From Siminovitchia sediminis (GTDB lineage: Bacteria; Bacillota; Bacilli; Bacillales; Bacillaceae_C): a stretch of 64,000 nt of DNA. This document shows positions 45,106 through 53,496 of this stretch, piece by piece. The notes under the pieces were generated by a model. It did not search any database. It saw only the letters and a list, made by a program, of their open reading frames with translations, and was not told the origin of the DNA. Where the stretch lies: the NCBI RefSeq assembly GCF_042680885.1, contig NZ_JBHUEO010000005.1, positions 266,659 through 330,658 of the forward strand. Direction: 5' to 3'. The position numbers and the translations under genes were made by a program. Position 1 is the first letter of the stretch. Each line of letters starts with the position of its first letter.

Positions 45106-46665
45106 GTGGAGCTGGAAACATTTCTGCACGATCTGCATTTTAACACGGAAAAAATCTCTCCGCCTGATTGGCAGGTGGACTGGGAAGATGCACCGCTGCC
45201 CTATAAACTGTACAGGGGACTGCCGGAAATTCCGCTAAATGCAGATGTGCCATTCACACTTGAGAGAAGGGAAGAACATCTTAAGCCCAGCCTGGAGGAG
45301 CTGGGACATTTCCTTTGGTTCGTATACGGGCTTACTCAATACTCCCATTCCGCTTTTGATGAAGAAAGAGCACAGTTGATGCGCAGGTTTGTCCCCTCTG
45401 GAGGGGCACTGTATCCCAATGAATTATACGTGTATATAAAGCTGGAAGAAGCTCCGGACGGAATTTACCATTATGATGCCGCGCACCACCGGCTCATATT
45501 GGTACGAGAAGGAAACTACGATACCTACTTATCCAGAAGTCTTAAAACTGGCTATCCTATGTCTGACTATGATTGCGCTGTTTTTGTCTCGACGGTTTTT
45601 TGGAAAAATTTTTATAAATACAATAACTTTTCATACAGGCTTCAAGGGCTTGACGCTGGTGTGGTCATCGGGCAATCGTTGGAAGTGGGCAATCGGATGG
45701 GATTCTCTGCACAGGTGTGCTACCAGTTTCTTGATCGGGCGGTCAACCATTTGCTGGGGTTGTCTGAGCAAGATGAAAGTGTGTATGCGGTAATCCCATT
45801 ATCTGTGAATCAATCGAGCGATTGTGCCGAACCCGATTATCGCATAGTGGAATGTACTTCTTCCGACGAACTGTGCCAGGAAGTTCCAATATTGAAACAT
45901 GGTACCTATAACCGTTCAAAGAGAGTTATTGATTATCCGATGCTGAGGAAATTGAATGAAGCATCCTTGATCGAAACAACAAAGTCATTCGTGAAGGTTA
46001 GAAAAAATAAAAAGCCTGCAGTTTCAGGTCCGGAAATAATCTTTCTGCCATTTACGGAAAGCTTTTCGTATGATCTTGCATCCGTTTGTAGAGAACGGCA
46101 TTCACCTGATATAGATTTTGTAATAGACAAAGTGAGTCAAGCACAACTCTCCACATTGTTGAAAGAAACATTTTCTTTCCGGTATTGGAATGACCTCGAC
46201 GAAACTGATGGGAATATCGAGACCCGTGTTTCTTTGTATGGCAGTTTTTATCACGCAGAGGGAGTTCCGGATGGTGCATACTCTTACAGCAATAGCACGC
46301 ATACACTGCATAGGATAAACAAAGGGGATTACCGGGAGTTTTTACAAAATGGACTAACAATGCCTACTGTGAATATGTATCAGGTTCCTATTTGTATGCA
46401 TGTCGCTGGAGAAAGGGACCACCTTAAAGAAGCATTAGGATATAGGGGTTATCGCATTCAACAAATGGAAGCGGGTATTCTTGTACAGCGTATGCTCTTG
46501 GCCGCATGTGCCTTGGGGATGGGAGGGCACCCGCTGCTGGGCTTTGATGCGGTCCATTGCGATGAATTTTACAGGATTGCTTTGCAGGGAAGAACCTGCT
46601 TAATTCAAGTCCCGATAGGGCCATACCGGCCGCGTGCCTGGTTAAAAGGGAGTTTGCATAGTTAG
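45106..46665 (+). CDS. SagB-type FMN-dependent azoline dehydrogenase, duplicated
   Basis: Oxidises thiazolines/oxazolines to thiazoles/oxazoles with FMN. The 519-residue product contains two nitroreductase-like halves: residues about 60-240 (RRFVPSGGALYPNELYVYIK, APDGIYHYDAAHHRLILV) and about 340-515 (PDGAYSYSNSTHTLHRI, QMEAGILVQRMLLAACALGM). The first half keeps the Arg/Ser FMN-binding signature. GTG start with TAGGAGG upstream. Last gene of the TOMM operon. No transporter, protease or immunity gene follows. Confidence 0.9.
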   Translation: MELETFLHDLHFNTEKISPPDWQVDWEDAPLPYKLYRGLPEIPLNADVPFTLERREEHLKPSLEELGHFLWFVYGLTQYSHSAFDEERAQLMRRFVPSGGALYPNELYVYIKLEEAPDGIYHYDAAHHRLILVREGNYDTYLSRSLKTGYPMSDYDCAVFVSTVFWKNFYKYNNFSYRLQGLDAGVVIGQSLEVGNRMGFSAQVCYQFLDRAVNHLLGLSEQDESVYAVIPLSVNQSSDCAEPDYRIVECTSSDELCQEVPILKHGTYNRSKRVIDYPMLRKLNEASLIETTKSFVKVRKNKKPAVSGPEIIFLPFTESFSYDLASVCRERHSPDIDFVIDKVSQAQLSTLLKETFSFRYWNDLDETDGNIETRVSLYGSFYHAEGVPDGAYSYSNSTHTLHRINKGDYREFLQNGLTMPTVNMYQVPICMHVAGERDHLKEALGYRGYRIQQMEAGILVQRMLLAACALGMGGHPLLGFDAVHCDEFYRIALQGRTCLIQVPIGPYRPRAWLKGSLHS

Positions 46666-46690
46666 AAGGAACAGAGCAGTTTTTTCATAG

Positions 46691-46730
46691 CATGCCCGCT
46701 CCTTTCAAAGGAGGAATGCAATGCAGGCAT
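46691..46730 (+). promoter_or_regulatory. CATGCCCGCTC element downstream of the TOMM genes
   Basis: CATGCCCGCTCCTTTCAAAG matches 18 of 20 bases at 37421-37440 before ylxY. CTCCTTT here also pairs with AAAGGAG, hiding a good ribosome site, and ATGCC pairs with GGCAT at 46726. A 7-codon frame (MQAFICG) follows the ribosome site. It may be an ancestral regulatory element of sporulation genes. Function unknown. Confidence 0.4.
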
Positions 46731-46753
46731 TTATTTGCGGATAAGGGTAACGG

Positions 46754-46792
46754 ACAGTTTAACATTGCTACGGCATGTTAAACTGTTTTTTT
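46754..46792 (+). terminator. Terminator closing the TOMM operon
   Basis: A perfect 12-bp stem (ACAGTTTAACAT / ATGTTAAACTGT) with a nine-base loop and a seven-T run. Confidence 0.93.
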
Positions 46793-46846
46793 ATGATAAA
46801 CGCGGAGTTTTTGTCCAACTTTTCGAGTGTATGCCATCGTCCAAGC

Positions 46847-46874
46847 ACTCTATTTTTTATGCAAACATACAATA
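46847..46874 (+). promoter_or_regulatory. SigK-like promoter for dpaA
   Basis: AC at 46847-46848 and CATACAATA at 46866-46874 with a 17-base spacer fit the mother-cell SigK consensus (AC, then CATAnnnTA). dpaA-dpaB are SigK-controlled in B. subtilis. The -10 also resembles SigE. Confidence 0.65.
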
Positions 46875-46921
46875 TGGTTGCGTATGGTTTGAGCAAGAGT
46901 GAAAGAAGGTGACGGACTTTG

Positions 46922-47824
46922 ATGTTGACAGATATGCAGATTGTCGCCATGGGCGGAGATGCCAGACAATTAGAGATTATAAAAAAACTGACAGAACTGG
47001 ATGCAAAAATATTACTGGCCGGATTTGAACAACTGGATCAGCCTTTTTCCGGAGCAGTAAAAGAAAAAGTACAAGACATCGATTTTTCAGAAATCGATGC
47101 AATTATTCTCCCGGTGCCAGGTACAGATCCGGAGGGTGCTGTAGAAACGATTTTTTCGAACGAAAAAATAGTACTTACTGAAAAAATACTTCATCGGACG
47201 CCTTCTCATTGCACAGTCTATTCCGGTATCAGTAACAGTTACTTGGATCAGATTACTGAAAAAACGCAGCGGAAACTAGTCAAACTGTTTGAAAGAGACG
47301 ATGTCGCTATTTATAATTCCATTCCCACAGTAGAAGGTACAATCATGATGGCCATTCAAAATACGGATATCACTATACACCGATCTTCCATTGCTGTATT
47401 GGGGTTGGGGAGAGTCGGAATGAGTGTAGCGCGATCATTTTCATTGCTGGGGGCCAAAGTAAAAGTGGGAGCTAGAAAAAGTGAACATATTGCAAGAATT
47501 ACCGAAATGGGCCTCGAACCTTTTCATTTGAGCGATTTGAGAAATGAAGTGAAAGATATTGATATTTGTATTAATACCGTCCCTCATCTGATTGTCAATG
47601 CAGCTGTGATTGCACAAATGCCATCTCATACTTTGATTATCGATTTGGCTTCCAAACCAGGGGGCACTGATTTCCGCTATGCTGAAAAGCGCGGAATTAA
47701 GGCACTCCTGGCTCCCGGACTGCCGGGAATTGTTGCTCCTAAGACAGCCGGACAAATATTGGCAAATGTACTTTCTCAATTATTGAGTGAAGATCTTGCC
47801 AGCCGAAAGGGGAATGAAGCATGA
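46922..47824 (+). CDS. dpaA: Dipicolinate synthase subunit A (SpoVFA)
   Basis: Mother-cell enzyme subunit that converts dihydrodipicolinate to dipicolinic acid, the spore core chelator. The 300-residue product has MGGDARQLEIIKKL, KLVKLFERDDVAIYNSIPTV, the NAD(P)-binding LGLGRVGMSVARSFSLLGAK and the C-terminal LLAPGLPGIVAPKTAGQILA. ATG 46922 matches the B. subtilis start; a TTG three bases upstream is possible. It overlaps dpaB by four bases. Confidence 0.95.
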   Translation: MLTDMQIVAMGGDARQLEIIKKLTELDAKILLAGFEQLDQPFSGAVKEKVQDIDFSEIDAIILPVPGTDPEGAVETIFSNEKIVLTEKILHRTPSHCTVYSGISNSYLDQITEKTQRKLVKLFERDDVAIYNSIPTVEGTIMMAIQNTDITIHRSSIAVLGLGRVGMSVARSFSLLGAKVKVGARKSEHIARITEMGLEPFHLSDLRNEVKDIDICINTVPHLIVNAAVIAQMPSHTLIIDLASKPGGTDFRYAEKRGIKALLAPGLPGIVAPKTAGQILANVLSQLLSEDLASRKGNEA

Positions 47825-48420
47825 GCTTAAAAGGAAAACGCATTGGTTTTGGTTTGACAGGTTCCCATTGTACGTACGACCAGGTGCTTCCTGAAATTGT
47901 GAAGCTTGTAAATGCAGGAGCAGAAGTCGTGCCGGTTGTAACTTATACAGTCAAAAGTACCGATACAAAATTTGGGGACAGTGAAGATTGGCTTGCAAAA
48001 ATTGAAAGTGCTGCAGGAAGAAAAGTCATTGCCTCAATAGTAGATGCTGAACCTCTGGGACCGAAAGAACCGCTGGATTGCATGGTTATTGCTCCGCTTA
48101 CCGGTAATTCAATGAGCAAATTTGCCAACGCATTGACCGACAGTCCTGTGTTAATGGCTGCTAAAGCCACATTAAGAAATAGAAAACCTGTAGTGTTAGG
48201 CATTTCAACAAATGATGCTTTAGGTTTAAATGGTGTTAATTTAATGAAGCTCATGGCTGCCAAAAATATTTACTTCATCCCATACGGCCAGGATGACCCG
48301 GAGAAAAAGCCAACTTCCATGGTAGCACGGATGGAATTGCTCCCGGCTACTGTAGAAGCAGCCATTAACGGGTATCAGCTTCAACCTGTCATTATCGAAC
48401 GTTTTAGGGATTTTGCCTGA
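47821..48420 (+). CDS. dpaB: Dipicolinate synthase subunit B (SpoVFB)
   Basis: Flavoprotein-like partner subunit of dipicolinate synthase. The 199-residue product has RIGFGLTGSHCTYDQVLPEI, MVIAPLTGNSMSKFANALTD and NIYFIPYGQDDPEKKPTSMV, typical of the family. Overlaps dpaA as ATGA, so the two subunits are made together. Confidence 0.95.
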   Translation: MSLKGKRIGFGLTGSHCTYDQVLPEIVKLVNAGAEVVPVVTYTVKSTDTKFGDSEDWLAKIESAAGRKVIASIVDAEPLGPKEPLDCMVIAPLTGNSMSKFANALTDSPVLMAAKATLRNRKPVVLGISTNDALGLNGVNLMKLMAAKNIYFIPYGQDDPEKKPTSMVARMELLPATVEAAINGYQLQPVIIERFRDFA

Positions 48421-48429
48421 CCCTATGCC

Positions 48430-48461
48430 GGGAAAAGAATGTCCATAAACATTCTTTTCCC
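48430..48461 (+). terminator. Hairpin after dpaB
   Basis: A perfect 13-bp stem (GGGAAAAGAATGT / ACATTCTTTTCCC) with a six-base loop. The T-run is weak (TCCCATTTAATCTTTTG). Confidence 0.7.
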
Positions 48462-48489
48462 TCCCATTTAATCTTTTGCTTAAAAATCA

Positions 48490-48519
48490 TTCAAATAGCA
48501 GGCTAAAGTGTGATAGAAT
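48490..48519 (+). promoter_or_regulatory. Possible SigA promoter for asd-dapG-dapA
   Basis: TTCAAA at 48490-48495 and TAGAAT at 48514-48519 with an 18-base spacer. No lysine riboswitch is visible upstream. Confidence 0.4.
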
Positions 48520-48586
48520 GATAATTATTGAATTAATCCTTATAACCATTGTGCAGGTAAGCCAGGATTAGGAGGAGAGTCTTCAA

Positions 48587-49651
48587 ATGGAGAAAACTAC
48601 AGGATATCATGTCGCCGTTATGGGTGCGACAGGAGCAGTAGGACAACAGATCTTGAAAACGTTGGAGAGAAGGGACTTTCCAATAAAGAAGTTAACGTTG
48701 CTGTCATCTGCTCGTTCAGCAGGAAAACAAGTGCATTTTAAAGGGGAAACCCTCACGGTTGAGGAAGCTGTCCCTGAATCATTCGAAGGAGTAGACATTG
48801 CACTATTCAGTGCCGGGGGAAGCGTGTCCAAGAAGTTTGCGCCGGAAGCCGTTAAACGCGGGGCGATTGTTATAGATAATACAAGTGCATTCCGTATGGA
48901 TCCGGAAGTGCCGCTTGTAGTACCGGAAGTAAATGAAGAAGCGATAAATAATCATAAAGGGCTTATTGCCAATCCGAACTGCTCAACCATTCAAATGGTT
49001 GCCGCACTTGAACCGATCAGAAAGGCGTTTGGATTAAATAAGGTAATTGTTTCAACATACCAGGCAGTATCAGGGGCTGGAGCCCAAGCAATTGATGAGA
49101 TGAACAATCAATCAAAGGCCATCCTTGATGAAGAAGAATTTACGCCTGAAATTTTGCCGGTTGGCGGGGCAGACAAACATTATCAAATAGCCTTTAATGT
49201 TATACCCCAAATTGACCAATTTGCAGACAATGGCTATACCTTGGAAGAAATGAAAATGATTAATGAAACGAAAAAAATCATGAATCATCCATCATTGAAG
49301 GTTGCAGCTACATGTGTACGCCTTCCGGTTGAAACTGGCCATTCAGAATCTGTATATATCGAAGTTGGACAAAATGATGTAACAGTTGAGGATATTCAGG
49401 AAATCCTATCTCAAGCACCAGGAATAACACTTCAAGATGATCCAAACGAGCAACTCTATCCGATGCCGGCATTTGCAGCGGGTAAAGACGATGTATTCGT
49501 AGGAAGAATTCGCCGCGATTTGGATGAAGAAAATGGATTTCACCTATGGATCGTATCAGACAATCTGTTAAAAGGAGCAGCTCTCAATACGGTCCAAATT
49601 GCTGAAAGCCTTGTGAAATTAGGTTTGGTTACAGCGCCGCAGCACAGTTAA
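48587..49651 (+). CDS. asd: Aspartate-semialdehyde dehydrogenase
   Basis: Reduces aspartyl phosphate to aspartate semialdehyde for lysine/DAP, threonine and methionine. The 354-residue product has the NADP motif MGATGAVGQQIL, the catalytic Cys in ANPNCSTIQMVAAL (about residue 132) and TCVRLPVETGHSESVYIEV with the active-site His. ATG follows TAGGAGGAGAG. First gene of asd-dapG-dapA, feeding dpaA-dpaB and cell wall DAP. Confidence 0.96.
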   Translation: MEKTTGYHVAVMGATGAVGQQILKTLERRDFPIKKLTLLSSARSAGKQVHFKGETLTVEEAVPESFEGVDIALFSAGGSVSKKFAPEAVKRGAIVIDNTSAFRMDPEVPLVVPEVNEEAINNHKGLIANPNCSTIQMVAALEPIRKAFGLNKVIVSTYQAVSGAGAQAIDEMNNQSKAILDEEEFTPEILPVGGADKHYQIAFNVIPQIDQFADNGYTLEEMKMINETKKIMNHPSLKVAATCVRLPVETGHSESVYIEVGQNDVTVEDIQEILSQAPGITLQDDPNEQLYPMPAFAAGKDDVFVGRIRRDLDEENGFHLWIVSDNLLKGAALNTVQIAESLVKLGLVTAPQHS

Positions 49652-49673
49652 ATTTATATATTGGGGTGTTAGA

Positions 49674-50915
49674 ATGAAGGTTGTTGTTCAGAAGTTTGGC
49701 GGAACGTCTGTAAGAAACAGTGAAACTCGTGCACAAGCCAAAAGCCATATTCAAAAAGCGATTGACAATGGCTATAAAGTGGTTGTAGTTGTGTCTGCTA
49801 TGGGGCGCAAAGGAGATCCATATGCGACAGATACTTTGCTTGGTTTAATCGGTGACAAGCAAACCACTGTTACAAATAGAGAAAAGGATATGCTTGTATC
49901 TTGCGGGGAGACAATCTCAAGCGTTGTTTTTGCACATATGCTGAATGAAAGTGGTATTCGTGCAACAGCAATGTCTGGTGCTCAAGCCGGATTTGTAACC
50001 AATGCCGAATACACAAATGCAAAAATTCTAAGAATGAACTGTGAACGCCTGGAGCAAACGCTCCAATCACATGATGCCATAGTTGTTGCCGGTTTCCAGG
50101 GAGCAGCGGAGAATGGAGATATGACTACAATCGGACGCGGCGGCAGCGATACTTCGGCTGCAGCCTTGGGAGCCGCTTTAAATGCAGAGTTTATCGATAT
50201 CTTTACGGATGTTGAGGGCATGATGACGGCGGACCCGAGAATTGTAAAAAAAGCACGCCCATTGCCGGTTGTCACATATGATGAAGTATGTAACATGGCG
50301 TATCAAGGTGCAAAAGTCATACATCCGCGTGCCGTAGAGATTGCCATGCAAGCTAAAATTCCTTTAAGAATCAGGTCAACGTATTCTGACTCCCCGGGCA
50401 CACTGGTAACCACCTTGGACCGAAAGAGGCAGCAGCCGGAAGTACGTGAACAACTTGTAACCGGGATTGCCCATGTGGAAAATATTTCTCAAATTAAAGT
50501 ATCCGCCAAAAAAGGGCAATACAACTTTCAGGCTGAAGTTTTTAAAGCGATGGCTAATGAAAAGATCAGTGTAGATTTTATTAACATATCACCCAACGGA
50601 GTTGTTTACACAATCCCTGAGCATACTGTGGAACGGGCTGTTGCTGCTTTGCAGGAAGCCGGGTATGATCCCGCCGTCGAACCCCAATGTGCTAAAGTCT
50701 CTATTGTCGGTGCCGGGATTGCCGGTGTCCCTGGTGTAACTGCAAAAATCGTTACAGCGCTGGCTGAACAAGAAATACGGATTTTGCAATCGGCTGACAG
50801 CCATACAACAATTTGGGTCCTTGTGGAAGGAAAAGATTTGGCCAATGCAGTCAATGCATTGCACGATGTATTTGAATTACAGAATGAAAAAATTGAATAT
50901 GAATTATATGATTGA
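49674..50915 (+). CDS. dapG: Aspartate kinase I, diaminopimelate-type
   Basis: Phosphorylates aspartate, the first step of the aspartate family. The 413-residue product begins MKVVVQKFGGTSVRNSETRA, has TTIGRGGSDTSAAALGAALN and FTDVEGMMTADPRIV, and two C-terminal ACT domains (about 265-410; ISQIKVSAKKGQYNFQAEVF, SIVGAGIAGVPGVTAKIVTA). By position with asd and dapA it matches DapG, which in B. subtilis is inhibited by meso-DAP. Confidence 0.94.
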   Translation: MKVVVQKFGGTSVRNSETRAQAKSHIQKAIDNGYKVVVVVSAMGRKGDPYATDTLLGLIGDKQTTVTNREKDMLVSCGETISSVVFAHMLNESGIRATAMSGAQAGFVTNAEYTNAKILRMNCERLEQTLQSHDAIVVAGFQGAAENGDMTTIGRGGSDTSAAALGAALNAEFIDIFTDVEGMMTADPRIVKKARPLPVVTYDEVCNMAYQGAKVIHPRAVEIAMQAKIPLRIRSTYSDSPGTLVTTLDRKRQQPEVREQLVTGIAHVENISQIKVSAKKGQYNFQAEVFKAMANEKISVDFINISPNGVVYTIPEHTVERAVAALQEAGYDPAVEPQCAKVSIVGAGIAGVPGVTAKIVTALAEQEIRILQSADSHTTIWVLVEGKDLANAVNALHDVFELQNEKIEYELYD

Positions 50916-50925
50916 GGTGTAGGGT

Positions 50926-51813
50926 ATGGCTCAATTTGGCAGGGTATCCACAGCAATGGTGACCCCTTTTGACAACAAGGGAAATATTGATTTCCAAAAA
51001 ACAACAAAACTTGTAGACCATCTGATCAGCCGTGGTACGGATTCTTTGGTTGTTGCTGGTACTACAGGTGAATCTCCTACTTTGACAACAGAGGAAAAGC
51101 TGGCGCTTTTTGAGCATGTTGTTAAAGTAGCAGCAGGACGGATTCCTGTCATTGCTGGAACAGGCAGCAATAATACGTATGCATCCATTGAATTCACAAA
51201 AAAAGCTGAAGATCTCGGTGTCGATGCAATCATGCTTGTCGCGCCTTATTATAATAAACCGAACCAAGCAGGTTTATATAAACATTTCGAGGCAATTGCA
51301 CAATCTACCAAATTGCCTGTAATGCTCTATAATATACCTGGAAGATCTTCGGTCAATGTTATGCCTGAGACGATTATTGAGCTGTCAAAAATTGATAACA
51401 TTGTTGCTGTGAAAGAGGCGAGCGGCGACCTTGACGCCATGGCCAAAATTATAGCCCATACGGATAAAGACTTCTTGCTGTACAGTGGTGATGATTCTTT
51501 TACATTGCCGATACTTTCCATTGGCGGTGTTGGTGTAGTTTCAGTTGCCAGCCATGTAATCGGTGACGAGCTGCAAGACATGGTTCAATCCTTCTTTAAT
51601 GGAGATCATGCAAGAGCAGCGGCGATACACAGGAAGCTTCTTCCGTTCATGCGGGGGATTTTTCGAGCCCCAAGTCCCGGGCCTATCAAAACGGCTATGC
51701 AGATGTCCGGATTTGATGTCGGGTCAGTACGCCTGCCTTTGGTCCCTCTGACAGAGGAAGAAAGATTGGAATTGCAATCAGTCATGCTTTCAACCAAGTT
51801 AATAAGCAGCTAA
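50926..51813 (+). CDS. dapA: 4-hydroxy-tetrahydrodipicolinate synthase
   Basis: Condenses pyruvate and aspartate semialdehyde. The 295-residue TIM barrel has VVAGTTGESPTLTTEEKLAL, PVMLYNIPGRSSVNVMPE (Tyr of the catalytic triad) and NIVAVKEASGDLDAMAKI with the Schiff-base Lys near residue 163. It starts ten bases after dapG with TGAGGTG. Its product is reduced for DAP or oxidised by DpaAB for spores. Confidence 0.97.
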   Translation: MAQFGRVSTAMVTPFDNKGNIDFQKTTKLVDHLISRGTDSLVVAGTTGESPTLTTEEKLALFEHVVKVAAGRIPVIAGTGSNNTYASIEFTKKAEDLGVDAIMLVAPYYNKPNQAGLYKHFEAIAQSTKLPVMLYNIPGRSSVNVMPETIIELSKIDNIVAVKEASGDLDAMAKIIAHTDKDFLLYSGDDSFTLPILSIGGVGVVSVASHVIGDELQDMVQSFFNGDHARAAAIHRKLLPFMRGIFRAPSPGPIKTAMQMSGFDVGSVRLPLVPLTEEERLELQSVMLSTKLISS

Positions 51814-51819
51814 TGAGAT

Positions 51820-51866
51820 CCCCCTCTGGCACAATGAGGAAATTCCTTCGTGCCGGAGGGGTTTTT
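51820..51866 (+). terminator. Terminator after dapA
   Basis: CCCCTCTGGCAC pairs with GTGCCGGAGGGG (one mismatch) and five T follow. The T-run overlaps the stop codon of the convergent kinase gene. Confidence 0.85.
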
Positions 51867-53289
51867 AGGCTTTCATTTTCTTGTGTTCATGTGTATATGA
51901 AGGGAAACAAACATGTATCGTTGTTCCCGCACCTGCTGTACTTTCTATTTTCATTTTACCATTGTGATTTTTTATAATACGATTGCAGATCATTAACCCC
52001 AAGCCAGTCCCCTGTTCTTTCGTACTATAAAAAGGTTCTCCCAGTTTGGATAATCGCTCATCTGGAATTCCTATCCCGGAATCTTTGATTTGTGTAATAA
52101 TTTTCCCGTTTTCGGGGTAAGCGGAAATTTCAATGGTTCCGCCATCAGGCATGGCCTCAATGGCATTTTTTATTAAATTAATATAGACCTGTTTTAACTT
52201 GTCAGCCTCACCCTCAATACATTGATGGGTCAATTGGATGTGTGAGTGGATTTCCACATTTCGAAGAAGAGCTTCGGATTTGAATAAATCAATTGTATCT
52301 TCTATTAAAGCTCCGATATGGACCTTTTCTGTTTTGGAAGGCTGCGGCTTGGCAAGAATTAATAAATCGCTTACAATTTCCTCAATCCGTTCTAATTCGC
52401 TTAGCATCACCTCAAAATAATCATTATGAGATTCTTTTCTTAATAATTGTGTAAAACCTTTAATAGCCGTCAAAGGGTTACGGATTTCATGCGCGATTCC
52501 AGCGGCCAGCTGACCGACTACAGACAATTTCTCTGTTCGGTGAATCAGTTCTTCGGTTTTTTTCTGCTCGGTTAAATCTCTGATTACAATATGAAATGAT
52601 TCCCTTTCTTTATAAATGGTGGGAATAAGCTTAATTCCTACATGCTTCTTTATTCCGTCATGCCTGGAAAAGGTTAGCTCCGAAGGATGGTTGGCCAATT
52701 GATCTTTCATTTGGTGATTGATTACATCATGGGCTTCAGAGGAGACAAAATCAAAGATGGACTTGCCGATCACTTCTTCCTTGCTGGTTACCCCAAATAA
52801 TTTTTTGCCGGAATCATTTATATAAAGGCAACTTCCGTCCCTTGTAATGATTCCGACGGTATCCTGGAAGTTTTCTACTAATTGGCGATACATATCTTTT
52901 TGTTCTTCCAATTCTGCCTCGGCTGTCAGCTGAGCAGTTACATCCCTGGTAATACATGAAAATCCTGTTTGCTCAGGATGTTGTGAATAGGGGATCATTG
53001 TTGTTTCGAGCCATATATAATCGCCTTCCTTTTTGCAAAAGCGATAGGTAATCCTTTCATAATCTGAGTTTGTCCATTCAGCAGGAAGCCTTTCCCGATC
53101 ACTGGGATGGATGAAGTCGATAAGGCAAGTATCCATCAGCTCATTTTGCTCGTATCCAAGTAAAGGCTTGCAGGTGGGGGATACATAGATAAATTCTCCG
53201 TTACTCGCGTGAAATGAAAATAGAAAGTCCGAATATTGCACAATGGACCGGTAAATCTCAAGTTCTTGCAGCAAAGTGCCTTGCTTCAT
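51865..53289 (-). CDS. PAS-PAS sensor histidine kinase, sporulation-kinase type
   Basis: Cytoplasmic sensor kinase of 474 residues with no membrane segment. Two PAS domains occupy about residues 10-120 (FIYVSPTCKPLLGYEQNELM) and 133-243 (CLYINDSGKKLFGVTSKEEV), then the HisKA domain with the phospho-His at about 267 in LAAGIAHEIRNPLTAIKGFT, and the ATPase domain with N box NLIKNAIEA, G1 DSGIGIP and G2 GTGLGL. The H-box is of the Bacillus phosphorelay type (KinA/KinE-like). No response regulator is adjacent. AAAGGAGATG precedes the start. This gene is not found between dapA and rnjB in B. subtilis. The signal and the partner, probably Spo0F, are inference. Confidence 0.85.
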   Translation of the reverse strand: MKQGTLLQELEIYRSIVQYSDFLFSFHASNGEFIYVSPTCKPLLGYEQNELMDTCLIDFIHPSDRERLPAEWTNSDYERITYRFCKKEGDYIWLETTMIPYSQHPEQTGFSCITRDVTAQLTAEAELEEQKDMYRQLVENFQDTVGIITRDGSCLYINDSGKKLFGVTSKEEVIGKSIFDFVSSEAHDVINHQMKDQLANHPSELTFSRHDGIKKHVGIKLIPTIYKERESFHIVIRDLTEQKKTEELIHRTEKLSVVGQLAAGIAHEIRNPLTAIKGFTQLLRKESHNDYFEVMLSELERIEEIVSDLLILAKPQPSKTEKVHIGALIEDTIDLFKSEALLRNVEIHSHIQLTHQCIEGEADKLKQVYINLIKNAIEAMPDGGTIEISAYPENGKIITQIKDSGIGIPDERLSKLGEPFYSTKEQGTGLGLMICNRIIKNHNGKMKIESTAGAGTTIHVCFPSYTHEHKKMKA

Positions 53290-53413
53290 GTCACATCTCC
53301 TTTTTCATTCAAATACTAAATGACATAATTATGGCAATTGTAACATATTTTCGAGAATATTTTACCGGTTCTATAGACTCAAATTACTGTATACGATCTA
53401 TTTTCCGTATTGG

Positions 53414-53443
53414 TTGATCATGGAATTCACAATCAAGTATAAT
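53414..53443 (+). promoter_or_regulatory. SigA promoter for rnjB
   Basis: TTGATC at 53414-53419 and a perfect TATAAT at 53438-53443 with an 18-base spacer, about 50 bases before the gene. It lies in the 207-base divergent gap with the kinase gene. Confidence 0.72.
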
Positions 53444-53496
53444 AAACGTTAACTGATGAAGATCGGGAATATTTCACCATGGGAGGAAGAAATAAT

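Noticed and set aside
48421..48586. Lysine riboswitch upstream of asd-dapG-dapA
   Set aside because: The gap is only about 165 bases and is largely filled by the dpaB hairpin and a promoter; no lysine-box features seen.
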